From: JAZLEZ01 sp045615505
GTDB lineage: Bacteria > Spirochaetota > Spirochaetia > Sphaerochaetales > Sphaerochaetaceae
Direction: 5' to 3'
NCBI GenBank assembly: GCA_045615505.1
Contig: JAZLEZ010000031.1
Span: 1-17,647, forward strand
DNA: 17,647 bases
The translations under genes and the position numbers were made by a program. Numbering within the stretch: position 1 is the stretch's first letter; every line of letters starts with the position of its first letter. Below, piece after piece: positions 1-6,608 of the stretch. The notes under the pieces were generated by a model. It ran no database searches, was not told where the DNA came from, and saw nothing but the letters and a program-made list of their open reading frames with translations.

Positions 1-60
1 AGATTTTGGTTTCTCAATGTCAGTTTCAGGGGTTTCTAATGACTTGTTTTCTTCTTCCAT
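1..60 (-). CDS. N-terminal fragment of an unknown protein, cut by the window edge
   Basis: An ATG at 58-60 on the minus strand opens a frame that stays open for all 20 codons to the window edge. The visible residues are hydrophilic and rich in Glu, Lys, Thr and Pro (beginning MEEENKSLETP), with no signal peptide or membrane segment. The upstream bases show no convincing Shine-Dalgarno sequence. It lies directly downstream of the integrase gene on the same strand, beyond a hairpin, so it probably belongs to the same integrated element. Twenty codons are too few to assign a family, and the frame could be chance. Confidence 0.4.
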   Translation of the reverse strand, partial: MEEENKSLETPETDIEKPKS

Positions 61-72
61 AGTCAATTAGTA

Positions 73-109
73 ATTAAGGTTGTATGGGTAATTTTCATAC
101 AACCTTAAT
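73..109 (-). terminator. Perfect 14-bp-arm hairpin after the integrase gene, possible terminator
   Basis: ATTAAGGTTGTATG (73-86) is followed after 9 nt by its exact reverse complement (96-109). The hairpin starts 4 nt past the integrase stop codon and ends 12 nt before the next minus-strand start codon. Its position suggests a transcription terminator between two element genes. Neither strand has a long T-run after the stem, so it could instead be an attenuator, an RNA-stability hairpin or a protein-binding inverted repeat. Confidence 0.5.
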
Positions 110-113
110 CTGT

Positions 114-1370
114 TTATGCAGGAAGTTTAATCAGTTCTCTAATGTCATTGAAGTTTGCAACAGCGCTTTCAGGAGTATTGGAGATATAATGTTTTTGGGT
201 TACATAGGTATCTTTATGACCAAGAAGTTCCGCTGCTTTGACTGCTCCAATGTTTTTGCAGTTGGCAATGAGGGTGGCGGAAGTTTTCCTTAAACTATAA
301 AAAGACAACTTCCTGTCCTTTGGTTTAATTCCTATCTCACAGAGACAATCAAAGGGTATTCCCTTGAAGTAGTCCTTGGTAATGTGTTTTTCAGGGTGGT
401 TTCTGTCCCAAAAGCAGTAGTTGTGTCTTTTAGGGTTTGCATTGTTGAACTCTACAATCTCTTCAATGAGAGGTATGTAAGTAGCAACATAAACCTTGTC
501 CTTGTTTTTTCTAGTTGAGAGTTTGTTATCTGTATCTATGGCATTTGATATTTCAAGAATGGCACAATCATTCTTCCTATCTATCTTATAGATTTCAGTT
601 TTCTTGAAAGCAGATATTTCATTTGGTCTCATTCCAGTGGTTGATGCCAAAGCAGTGAGGAGGAATGGGTATCTCTCATAAGTGCCCTTTTCAGTATGAG
701 AATTGTAGTATGAGAGTATCTTGTTAATCTCTTTAATTGAGAATGGGTCAGTTCCATCAACTTCAACCTTTGTATTCTTTAATCTGTCCTTGTAATTGAA
801 GGACATTAAAGACCTTTGAGAAGCATAGTCCAAAGCAGTTCTCATTGCCTGAAATGCCTTGTTCTTTGTGGTTGGCGGAATGTTCAAATCTATGACCTTG
901 TCCCTAATCTTTGTCAGTTCACCACCATTGGACTTGTCTATGTCTTTGAGGGTCATGTCCTTGTCAATGAGAGGAGAAACATGATGCATGAATGCTTTGA
1001 GGTTTTCATTGCAGGTGTGTTTGAGTATTGGTTTGTTCTCTTTAAGTCTTCTCTTGATATAAGGTGAATTGTCATAGTCCCATACCATTTGGACATACTC
1101 AATGAAGTTAGGGGAGGATGGTTTCTTTCTGTTGAATATCTTTTCTTTGGTTGCTTCATTAACCAATGCCTTTGAGGCAATAACCAATGCTTGGGTTCTG
1201 TTCTCAATAGGTTCAAACCTCTTCTTTGAGGTGTAAATCATTCTTTTGAGGACAGATAGTGATAGTTCAGGTAGTCTGTTACCATCACTATCTCTGTATG
1301 AGACATACCACATTTTCTTACCATGGACACTCTTTTGAAACACAATGAAATCTTCTGCTACTTTTGGCAC
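114..1370 (-). CDS. Tyrosine recombinase / phage-type integrase
   Basis: This 418-residue protein is a site-specific recombinase that would integrate or excise the element at the left edge of the window. The C-terminal catalytic domain shows Arg248 (TGMRPNE), the second box as Tyr358-Ser-Leu-Arg361 (Tyr where His is more usual), His385 in LLGHKD, and the nucleophile Tyr395 in QKHYI. Residues 90-200 look like the SAM-like core-binding domain, and the first 80 or so, with a WYVSYRD stretch, may bind arm-type sites. The start is GTG (1368-1370), chosen because a strong GGGAGGA Shine-Dalgarno sequence lies about 6 nt upstream. The gene reads away from the adjacent tRNA, the arrangement seen in tRNA-integrated phages, islands and conjugative elements. 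Which kind of element it is cannot be told from this window. Confidence 0.93.
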   Translation of the reverse strand: MPKVAEDFIVFQKSVHGKKMWYVSYRDSDGNRLPELSLSVLKRMIYTSKKRFEPIENRTQALVIASKALVNEATKEKIFNRKKPSSPNFIEYVQMVWDYDNSPYIKRRLKENKPILKHTCNENLKAFMHHVSPLIDKDMTLKDIDKSNGGELTKIRDKVIDLNIPPTTKNKAFQAMRTALDYASQRSLMSFNYKDRLKNTKVEVDGTDPFSIKEINKILSYYNSHTEKGTYERYPFLLTALASTTGMRPNEISAFKKTEIYKIDRKNDCAILEISNAIDTDNKLSTRKNKDKVYVATYIPLIEEIVEFNNANPKRHNYCFWDRNHPEKHITKDYFKGIPFDCLCEIGIKPKDRKLSFYSLRKTSATLIANCKNIGAVKAAELLGHKDTYVTQKHYISNTPESAVANFNDIRELIKLPA

Positions 1371-1450
1371 CTAATTCCTCCCAATCCCTATACTTAATAT
1401 AAGTCAAAGTGGAGTAGTTTTTGTCCAACACACAAACTATTTTCAGTTTT

Positions 1451-1476
1451 ATTTGCAGAACCTATTTGCAGAACCT
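1451..1476. repeat. Perfect 13-bp tandem direct repeat near the integrase promoter region
   Basis: ATTTGCAGAACCT occurs twice head to tail (1451-1463 and 1464-1476). It sits between the integrase start and the tRNA, where integrase arm-type sites or excisionase sites often lie. The function is inferred from position only. I saw no further copy in the window. Confidence 0.75.
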
Positions 1477-1483
1477 AATTATC

Positions 1484-1524
1484 AAAAAAAGAACAACCCT
1501 TGAAGCATACTGCTGGAAGGGTTG
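1484..1524 (-). terminator. Intrinsic terminator downstream of the tRNA
   Basis: Read on the minus strand, CAACCCTT pairs with AAGGGTTG across a 15-nt loop. TTC and then seven T residues (complement of 1484-1490) follow. It begins 27 nt after the tRNA 3' end, so it is placed to end the tRNA transcript before the integrase. If the element entered at the tRNA 3' end, this terminator may have been brought in by the element. Confidence 0.8.
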
Positions 1525-1551
1525 CTTGTGTTCTCAAAACACTATATTTAG

Positions 1552-1624
1552 TGGGCCCACTGGGGATTGAACCCAGGACCAAAGGATTATGAGTCCTCTG
1601 CTCTAACCGCTGAGCTACAGGCCC
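1552..1624 (-). tRNA. tRNA with anticodon CAT, probably tRNA-Ile2 (lysidine-modified)
   Basis: The 73-nt sequence folds into a complete cloverleaf. The acceptor strand GGGCCTG pairs with TGGGCCC including two G-T pairs, the D stem is GCTC/GAGC, the anticodon stem is GAGGA/TCCTT with loop CTCATAA, and the T stem is CTGGG/CCCAG with loop TTCAATC. The anticodon is at 1589-1591. A CAT anticodon can mean initiator Met, elongator Met or Ile2. The G1-C72 pair and lack of three G-C pairs in the anticodon stem argue against an initiator. C4-G69 and C5-G68 match pairs known as positive determinants for the lysidine synthetase TilS, and the TTGGTC variable region also resembles Ile2. Elongator Met remains possible. 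CCA is not encoded, since the discriminator A is followed by CTA. Confidence 0.93.
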
Positions 1625-1636
1625 GATTGCACGGAA

Positions 1637-1665
1637 AATATATCAAGTAGAGCCGAAAAATACAA
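1637..1665 (-). promoter_or_regulatory. Sigma-70-type promoter for the tRNA gene
   Basis: On the minus strand a -35 TTGTAT (complement of 1660-1665) is separated by exactly 17 nt from a -10 TATATT (complement of 1637-1642). Transcription would start a few bases upstream of the mature tRNA 5' end at 1624, leaving a short leader to be trimmed. Confidence 0.65.
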
Positions 1666-1670
1666 GATGT

Positions 1671-1698
1671 TAATGTGCGTGTTGATTTTAACACATTA
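1671..1698. repeat. Inverted repeat in the leader of the clpP operon
   Basis: TAATGTG (1671-1677) and CACATTA (1692-1698) are perfect 7-bp inverted arms separated by 14 nt. They end 19 nt upstream of the clpP start codon and lie between clpP and the divergent tRNA promoter. This could be an operator or a leader hairpin. At this arm length chance is also possible in AT-rich sequence. Confidence 0.4.
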
Positions 1699-1717
1699 TT
1701 TTACTAGGATAAACGGC

Positions 1718-2284
1718 ATGGCTACAGAAAAAAAAGAAATGCAGGAAGCCCCTGTAAACGAGAAATTCATTAAGACAAGATCTCTGTTGCTTTCAGGTGA
1801 AATCAACAAGGAAACGGCAGACAAGTTCATCAAGGACCTGCTTGTACTGGAAAATGAAAGTTCGGAACCGGTCAAGGTATTCATCAATTCTCCCGGCGGA
1901 GATGTGGATGCAGGATTTGCAATCTATGACATGATAAGATTTGTAAACTGCGAAGTGACAATCATAGGAATGGGACTTGTTGCCAGTGCTGCAGCTCTTG
2001 TTCTTCTGGCTGTTCCGGCAGAAAGAAGAGTGGGACTTGCAAATTCCTCTTATCTTATTCATCAACCATTAAGTCAGATGAAAGGAAATGCCACAGACAT
2101 TGAAATACATACAATATGGCTTGAAAAACTCAAAGATAAGCTTAATGCAATCATCAGCAGGGAAACAGGTAAAAGCATTGAACAAGTTCAGAAAGATACA
2201 GACAGAGACCACTGGCTTACATCAGAAGAAGCAAAAGAATACGGGCTGATTTCAAAAGTAATCAAAGAAAGAAAGGAAATATAA
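1718..2284 (+). CDS. clpP: ClpP-family serine peptidase (ATP-dependent Clp protease proteolytic subunit)
   Basis: This 188-residue cytoplasmic protein belongs to the ClpP family. In a typical Clp protease, two heptameric ClpP rings degrade substrates fed by an AAA+ unfoldase. INSPGG (57-61) is the conserved oxyanion/substrate strand. The triad is visible as Ser90 in GLVASAAA, His115 in IHQP and Asp164 in DTDRDHW. The start at 1718 has an AGGA site 8 nt upstream and gives a normal-length protein. An upstream in-frame ATG at 1667 would add 17 residues with no better ribosome site. The catalytic-serine loop differs from the usual GQAASMGA form, and no clpX or clpA is adjacent, so this may be a second, divergent ClpP paralogue. 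It is separated by only 2 nt from lysS. Confidence 0.9.
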   Translation: MATEKKEMQEAPVNEKFIKTRSLLLSGEINKETADKFIKDLLVLENESSEPVKVFINSPGGDVDAGFAIYDMIRFVNCEVTIIGMGLVASAAALVLLAVPAERRVGLANSSYLIHQPLSQMKGNATDIEIHTIWLEKLKDKLNAIISRETGKSIEQVQKDTDRDHWLTSEEAKEYGLISKVIKERKEI

Positions 2285-2286
2285 CA

Positions 2287-3849
2287 ATGGAACTTACACA
2301 TTGGGCGGACATATACGCAGACAAGATTATCAGAGAAAAAGGACAGAAGGACCTCTACACATGTGCATCCGGAATTACACCTTCCGGAACAGTGCATATA
2401 GGTAATTTCCGTGAAATCATTTCAGTTGATTTGGTTGTCAAGGCACTCAGAGCACGCGGATGCAAAGTAAGATTCATCTACTCATGGGATGACTATGATG
2501 TATTCAGAAAAGTACCCAAGAACATGCCGGAACAGGAACTTCTGCAGACATACCTGCGCAAACCCATTACGCTTGTTCCGGATACAACAAAGAGAAGCGA
2601 CAACTATGCCAGAGGCAATGAAATAGATGTTGAGGAGAAACTGCCGGCAGTAGGAATTTTCCCTGAATATCTTTATCAGGCAGAAAGATACAGAAGTTCA
2701 ATGTACGCGGAGCAGATGAAAGCTGCCTTAGAACACAAACAGGAAATAATCGATATTCTCAATCAGTACAGGACTGAGCCCCTTGATGACACATGGTGGC
2801 CCATTGCCGTATTCTCGGGCTTTACCGATAAGGATAATACCACGATTCTCTCTTGGGACGGACAGTATGGCATAACATACAGAGACAACGACCTTAACAG
2901 GGAAGAAACCATAGACTTGAGAACAACCCCTTATGCAAAACTCCATTGGAGAGTTGACTGGCCCATGCGGTGGGTTTTTGAAGGAGTGGATTTTGAACCT
3001 GCAGGAAAAGACCATCACAGTCAGGGAGGAAGTTTCGACACCTCAAGACAGGTAGTTGAACTGTTCGGAGGACATGCTCCGGTATCTTTCCAGTATGATT
3101 TTATTTCCATAAAAGGCCGCGGAGGGAAGATATCCTCATCTTCAGGAGAAGTAATCAGTCTTCAGGATGTACTTGATGTATATACACCGGAAGTAACAAG
3201 GTATATGTTTGCTTCAACAAGACCTAATACGGAATTTGCAATATCATTTGATCTTGATGTCCTAAAAATCTATGAAGACTATGACAACTGTGAAAGAAGA
3301 TATTTCGGAATACTCCCTGTAAATGATAAAAAACGAAGTCAGGAACGAAGAATATACGAACTGAGCCAAGTAGGAGAAGTACCGCCAAGTCCCGGTTACC
3401 AGATACCGTTCAGACACCTTTGCAATCTGCTTCAGATTAACAGCGGAGATGCTGAAAAGGTAATTGGTTCACTTAAAGACATAAAGGAAGATCAGGTTGA
3501 CAGACTCAGAGCAAGATGCAAATGTGCTTGGAACTGGATTACGACATTCAGTCCCGAAGATTTCAGATTTGCACTTGCAACAGCCGAAAGCAGCCTTGAG
3601 GAAGTAACAGAAAACGGACTGAAGGGAATTAAGGCACTGGCAAAGCAGATTGCAAACTGGGATGGAGAAGATGAAAAAGATCTTGCCCAGCGTGTCTATG
3701 ACGCCACTGCAGATGCAGGGGTTGAAACCGCAGAAATGTTCACAGCAGTTTACAAAGCGCTTATCGGAAAGGAAAAAGGACCCAAACTTGCAATGTTCAT
3801 TAAAGCTGTGGGAAAAGAGAGAATACTTGAAATTCTGAACAGATACTGA
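2287..3849 (+). CDS. lysS: Lysine--tRNA ligase, class I (archaeal type)
   Basis: This 520-residue enzyme charges tRNA-Lys with lysine using ATP. It is the class I, Rossmann-fold form and is unrelated to the common bacterial class II LysRS. The class I signatures are HIGN at 37-40 (within SGTVHIGN) and KISSS at 281-285, the counterpart of KMSKS. The WRVDWPMRW and EPAGKDHH stretches (about 221-244) are typical of this family. The length matches the usual 510-530 residues. AAGGAAAT lies upstream of the ATG and overlaps the end of clpP. The stop codon overlaps the era start (TGATG), so translation is probably coupled. Among bacteria this form occurs mainly in spirochaetes and some alphaproteobacteria and actinobacteria. 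Confidence 0.95.
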   Translation: MELTHWADIYADKIIREKGQKDLYTCASGITPSGTVHIGNFREIISVDLVVKALRARGCKVRFIYSWDDYDVFRKVPKNMPEQELLQTYLRKPITLVPDTTKRSDNYARGNEIDVEEKLPAVGIFPEYLYQAERYRSSMYAEQMKAALEHKQEIIDILNQYRTEPLDDTWWPIAVFSGFTDKDNTTILSWDGQYGITYRDNDLNREETIDLRTTPYAKLHWRVDWPMRWVFEGVDFEPAGKDHHSQGGSFDTSRQVVELFGGHAPVSFQYDFISIKGRGGKISSSSGEVISLQDVLDVYTPEVTRYMFASTRPNTEFAISFDLDVLKIYEDYDNCERRYFGILPVNDKKRSQERRIYELSQVGEVPPSPGYQIPFRHLCNLLQINSGDAEKVIGSLKDIKEDQVDRLRARCKCAWNWITTFSPEDFRFALATAESSLEEVTENGLKGIKALAKQIANWDGEDEKDLAQRVYDATADAGVETAEMFTAVYKALIGKEKGPKLAMFIKAVGKERILEILNRY

Positions 3850-4742
3850 TGAAATGTGCGTCAATTGCCGTTATCGGCAGATCTTCTGTAGGAAAATCGA
3901 CTCTTGTAAATACTATCTGTGAGAGCAAAGTATCCATAACAAGCCCCACACCCCAGACAACAAGAAATGCTATTCGAGGAATCTATACGGACTCCCGCGG
4001 ACAGCTTATTTTCACTGACACTCCCGGCTATCATATGTCTGAAAAAGCATTCAATAAAAGAATGCAGGAAATAGCAGTCCAATCATTGGAAGAATGTGAT
4101 GCAGTATTGTATCTGCTGGATGCAACAAGGGAACCCGGAACAGAAGAAGACACTATTTCAGGACTGCTTGCAAATGTAAAAGTTCCGGTTGTCTGCTGCA
4201 TAAACAAGAAGGACATAGTATCTTCTGAACGGACGGAAAAAATGAAATCCTACCTTGAACAAAATTTGAAAGGCAAAACTGTTCTGACATGTTCTGCATC
4301 TGAAGATGACGGTGTGGATGAAGTGTTGATAGAGCTTTTCAAGTATGCACCTGAAGGACCCCTCCTGTATGATGAAAATGCCAGAACCGATCAGAACCTT
4401 GAATTCAGAATAGCGGAAATCATAAGGGAAAAGGCAATGAATTCCGTCCATTCGGAAATACCTCACTCGATTTTTGTTGAAGTGTCGGATTTGGAATACA
4501 GAAAAGAAGAACAGAAAGTGTGGATACGCGCCTTTATTACAGTAGAAAGGGAATCCCAAAAGGGAATAATGATAGGAAAAGGCGGTGAAAACATCAAAAA
4601 CATAAGGAAGGCCGCATTCAAGGAAATTAAAAAAATATTCCCTCTGACACAGTTGGAAATAGATTTACGGGTAAGAGTAAACGGAAAATGGAAGAGCAAT
4701 GAAATGATACTCAAATCAGTGTTCCGAGATACTCAATCCTGA
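3849..4742 (+). CDS. era: GTPase Era
   Basis: Era is an essential GTPase that binds the 3' end of 16S rRNA and helps 30S subunit maturation, linking ribosome assembly to the cell cycle. All G motifs are present in this 297-residue protein: G1 GRSSVGKST (10-18), the G2 region TPQTTRN (34-40), G3 DTPG (57-60), G4 NKKD (119-122) and G5 SAS (149-151). The C-terminal KH RNA-binding domain contains IGKGGENIK (242-250) and ends with VRVNGKWKSN. The length is normal for Era. The ATG overlaps the lysS stop by one base. The pairing with a tRNA synthetase and a pseudouridine synthase in one cluster fits a translation-related operon. Confidence 0.96.
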   Translation: MKCASIAVIGRSSVGKSTLVNTICESKVSITSPTPQTTRNAIRGIYTDSRGQLIFTDTPGYHMSEKAFNKRMQEIAVQSLEECDAVLYLLDATREPGTEEDTISGLLANVKVPVVCCINKKDIVSSERTEKMKSYLEQNLKGKTVLTCSASEDDGVDEVLIELFKYAPEGPLLYDENARTDQNLEFRIAEIIREKAMNSVHSEIPHSIFVEVSDLEYRKEEQKVWIRAFITVERESQKGIMIGKGGENIKNIRKAAFKEIKKIFPLTQLEIDLRVRVNGKWKSNEMILKSVFRDTQS

Positions 4743-4785
4743 GTCTATGTGGGCAAAGAATTGAAAATTATGATAAAATAAGACT

Positions 4786-6597
4786 ATGGCAAAAGAAAGA
4801 ATTGCAGTTTACAACGAAGATGCTGTACAGCATATGTCTCCGTTGGAACATATCAGGTTGAGACCCGGTATGTACATTGGAAGACTAGGCAACGGATCTC
4901 ATATTGATGACGGAATCTATGTACTTTTGAAAGAAGTCATAGACAACAGCATTGATGAATTCATTATGGGGTGCGGTTCACGCATCACAATTACAATTGA
5001 GGACAGCAAAGTATCGGTGCGTGACCACGGAAGAGGAATACCTCTGGGAAAGGTCATTGACTGTGTATCTCAGATTAATACAGGCGCAAAATACAACAAC
5101 GATGTATTCCAGTTCTCAGTTGGACTTAACGGGGTGGGAACAAAAGCTGTAAATGCACTTTCTTCATGGTTTCATGTAAGAAGCCACAGAGACGGAAAGT
5201 ATTTTGAAGCATTTTTCAAGAAGGGTGAACTTACCGAACAGCACGAGGGAGATACAACGGAACCCAACGGTACGCTCACGGAATTCATTCCCGATTCCGA
5301 AATGTTCGGGCAGTACCGGTTCAATGAAGAATTCATTGTAAAAAGACTTGAAAACTACTGCTACCTTAATACAGGACTTACAATTGATTACAACAAACGG
5401 ATTTTCAAAAGTCAGAACGGACTTTTGGATCTGTTGGAAAAAGAAGTACGGGACAAGGGAATTTACCGTACAATCCATCACAAAAGCAAGACTCTTGAAT
5501 TTACATTTACCCATACACTTGAGTACAGCGGTGAAACATATTACTCGTATGTAAACGGGCAGTACACTTCGGACGGAGGAACACATCAGGCTGCGTTCAA
5601 GGAAGGAATTCTTAAAGGAATTAATGAATTCTTCAAAAAAAGCTGGAGTCCGCAGGATGTCAGGGAAGGAATTGTAGGTGCAATAGCCATCAAAGTTCAG
5701 ACTCCTGTTTTCGAGAGCCAGACAAAGAATAAACTCGGCAATACGGAAATCAGAACTCCGATAGTTGAAGAGGTCAGGGAAGCGGTAGTTGATTTTCTGC
5801 ACAAGAATCCGGAAGATGCCCAAAAGCTCAATCAGAAAATTCTGACCAATGAAACCATCAGAAAGAAACTTTCCGAAGTAAAGAAAATTGCCAAGGAAAA
5901 TGCCAGAAAGATTTCCATCAATATACCTAAACTCAAGGATTGTAAATTTCATTTGGGGCAGACGGGCCCTCATGCAGAAATGGGTGAAAGAAGTATGATT
6001 TTTCTTACGGAGGGTGATTCTGCTTCAGGCACACTCAATACTGCTCGTGATGTTATGACTCAGGCTGTTTTCAGCCTCAGGGGAAAACCTCTGAATGTAA
6101 ACGGAATGAGTATGAGTGATATGTACAGGAATTCAGAGCTGTACAATGTTATGGCAGCACTGGGCATAGAAAACGGAATAGAGGGATTAAGATACGGAAA
6201 AGTCATTTTTGCAACTGATGCCGATATTGACGGATTCCATATCAGAATACTTCTTCTTACATATTTTCTCAGTTATTTTGAGGAACTGATTAAGGACGGG
6301 AGAATATTCATTCTGGATACTCCGCTTTTCAGAGTGAGAAATAAAACCGTCACAACATACTGTTACAGTGAAGCTGAAAGAGACAATATGATGAAGCAAA
6401 TCAGGGGGGCGGAAGTAACAAGATTCAAAGGCTTGGGTGAAATTTCGGCCAAAGAGTTCGGTCAGTTCATAGGGGAAGATATGCGTCTTATTCCCGTAAC
6501 GATAGAAAGTCTTGCAGATGCAAGAAAGGCAATGAACTTCTACATGGGTAACAACACGCCGGAAAGAAGGGATTTCATAATGGAAAATCTGGTTTGA
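4786..6597 (+). CDS. parE: Type IIA DNA topoisomerase, subunit B (topoisomerase IV ParE-type)
   Basis: This is the ATPase/TOPRIM subunit of a type IIA topoisomerase that passes one duplex through another, mainly to unlink sister chromosomes when in the topo IV form. In its 603 residues the GHKL ATPase shows Glu50 and Asn54 in KEVIDNSIDE, DHGRGIP (80-86) and GLNGVGTKAVNALS. A QTKNKLGN loop follows. The TOPRIM domain has EGDSASG (Glu409) and the metal-binding Asp478/480/482 in DADIDG, then FKGLGE near the C terminus. The N-terminal form (LRPGMYIGRLGNGSHIDDGIYVLLKE) resembles ParE of Bacteroidetes as I remember it. No clear Shine-Dalgarno sequence precedes the ATG. It is followed after 11 nt by parC. 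Gyrase B is the alternative, but the pairing and size favour ParE. Confidence 0.9.
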   Translation: MAKERIAVYNEDAVQHMSPLEHIRLRPGMYIGRLGNGSHIDDGIYVLLKEVIDNSIDEFIMGCGSRITITIEDSKVSVRDHGRGIPLGKVIDCVSQINTGAKYNNDVFQFSVGLNGVGTKAVNALSSWFHVRSHRDGKYFEAFFKKGELTEQHEGDTTEPNGTLTEFIPDSEMFGQYRFNEEFIVKRLENYCYLNTGLTIDYNKRIFKSQNGLLDLLEKEVRDKGIYRTIHHKSKTLEFTFTHTLEYSGETYYSYVNGQYTSDGGTHQAAFKEGILKGINEFFKKSWSPQDVREGIVGAIAIKVQTPVFESQTKNKLGNTEIRTPIVEEVREAVVDFLHKNPEDAQKLNQKILTNETIRKKLSEVKKIAKENARKISINIPKLKDCKFHLGQTGPHAEMGERSMIFLTEGDSASGTLNTARDVMTQAVFSLRGKPLNVNGMSMSDMYRNSELYNVMAALGIENGIEGLRYGKVIFATDADIDGFHIRILLLTYFLSYFEELIKDGRIFILDTPLFRVRNKTVTTYCYSEAERDNMMKQIRGAEVTRFKGLGEISAKEFGQFIGEDMRLIPVTIESLADARKAMNFYMGNNTPERRDFIMENLV

Positions 6598-6608
6598 GGA
6601 AGAAGAAT

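Noticed and set aside
84..293. Short plus-strand frame at the left edge
   Set aside because: It starts inside the hairpin, is antisense to the integrase catalytic domain and has no ribosome site.
1682..1710. Promoter TTGATT / TAGGAT for clpP with 17-nt spacing
   Set aside because: The -10 would overlap the AGGA ribosome site and place the transcript start at the start codon, so the match is probably fortuitous.
5164..5973. Long open frame (269 codons) on the minus strand opposite parE
   Set aside because: It is antisense to the conserved ATPase and transducer domains of ParE, with low-complexity hydrophobic composition and no recognisable motifs.
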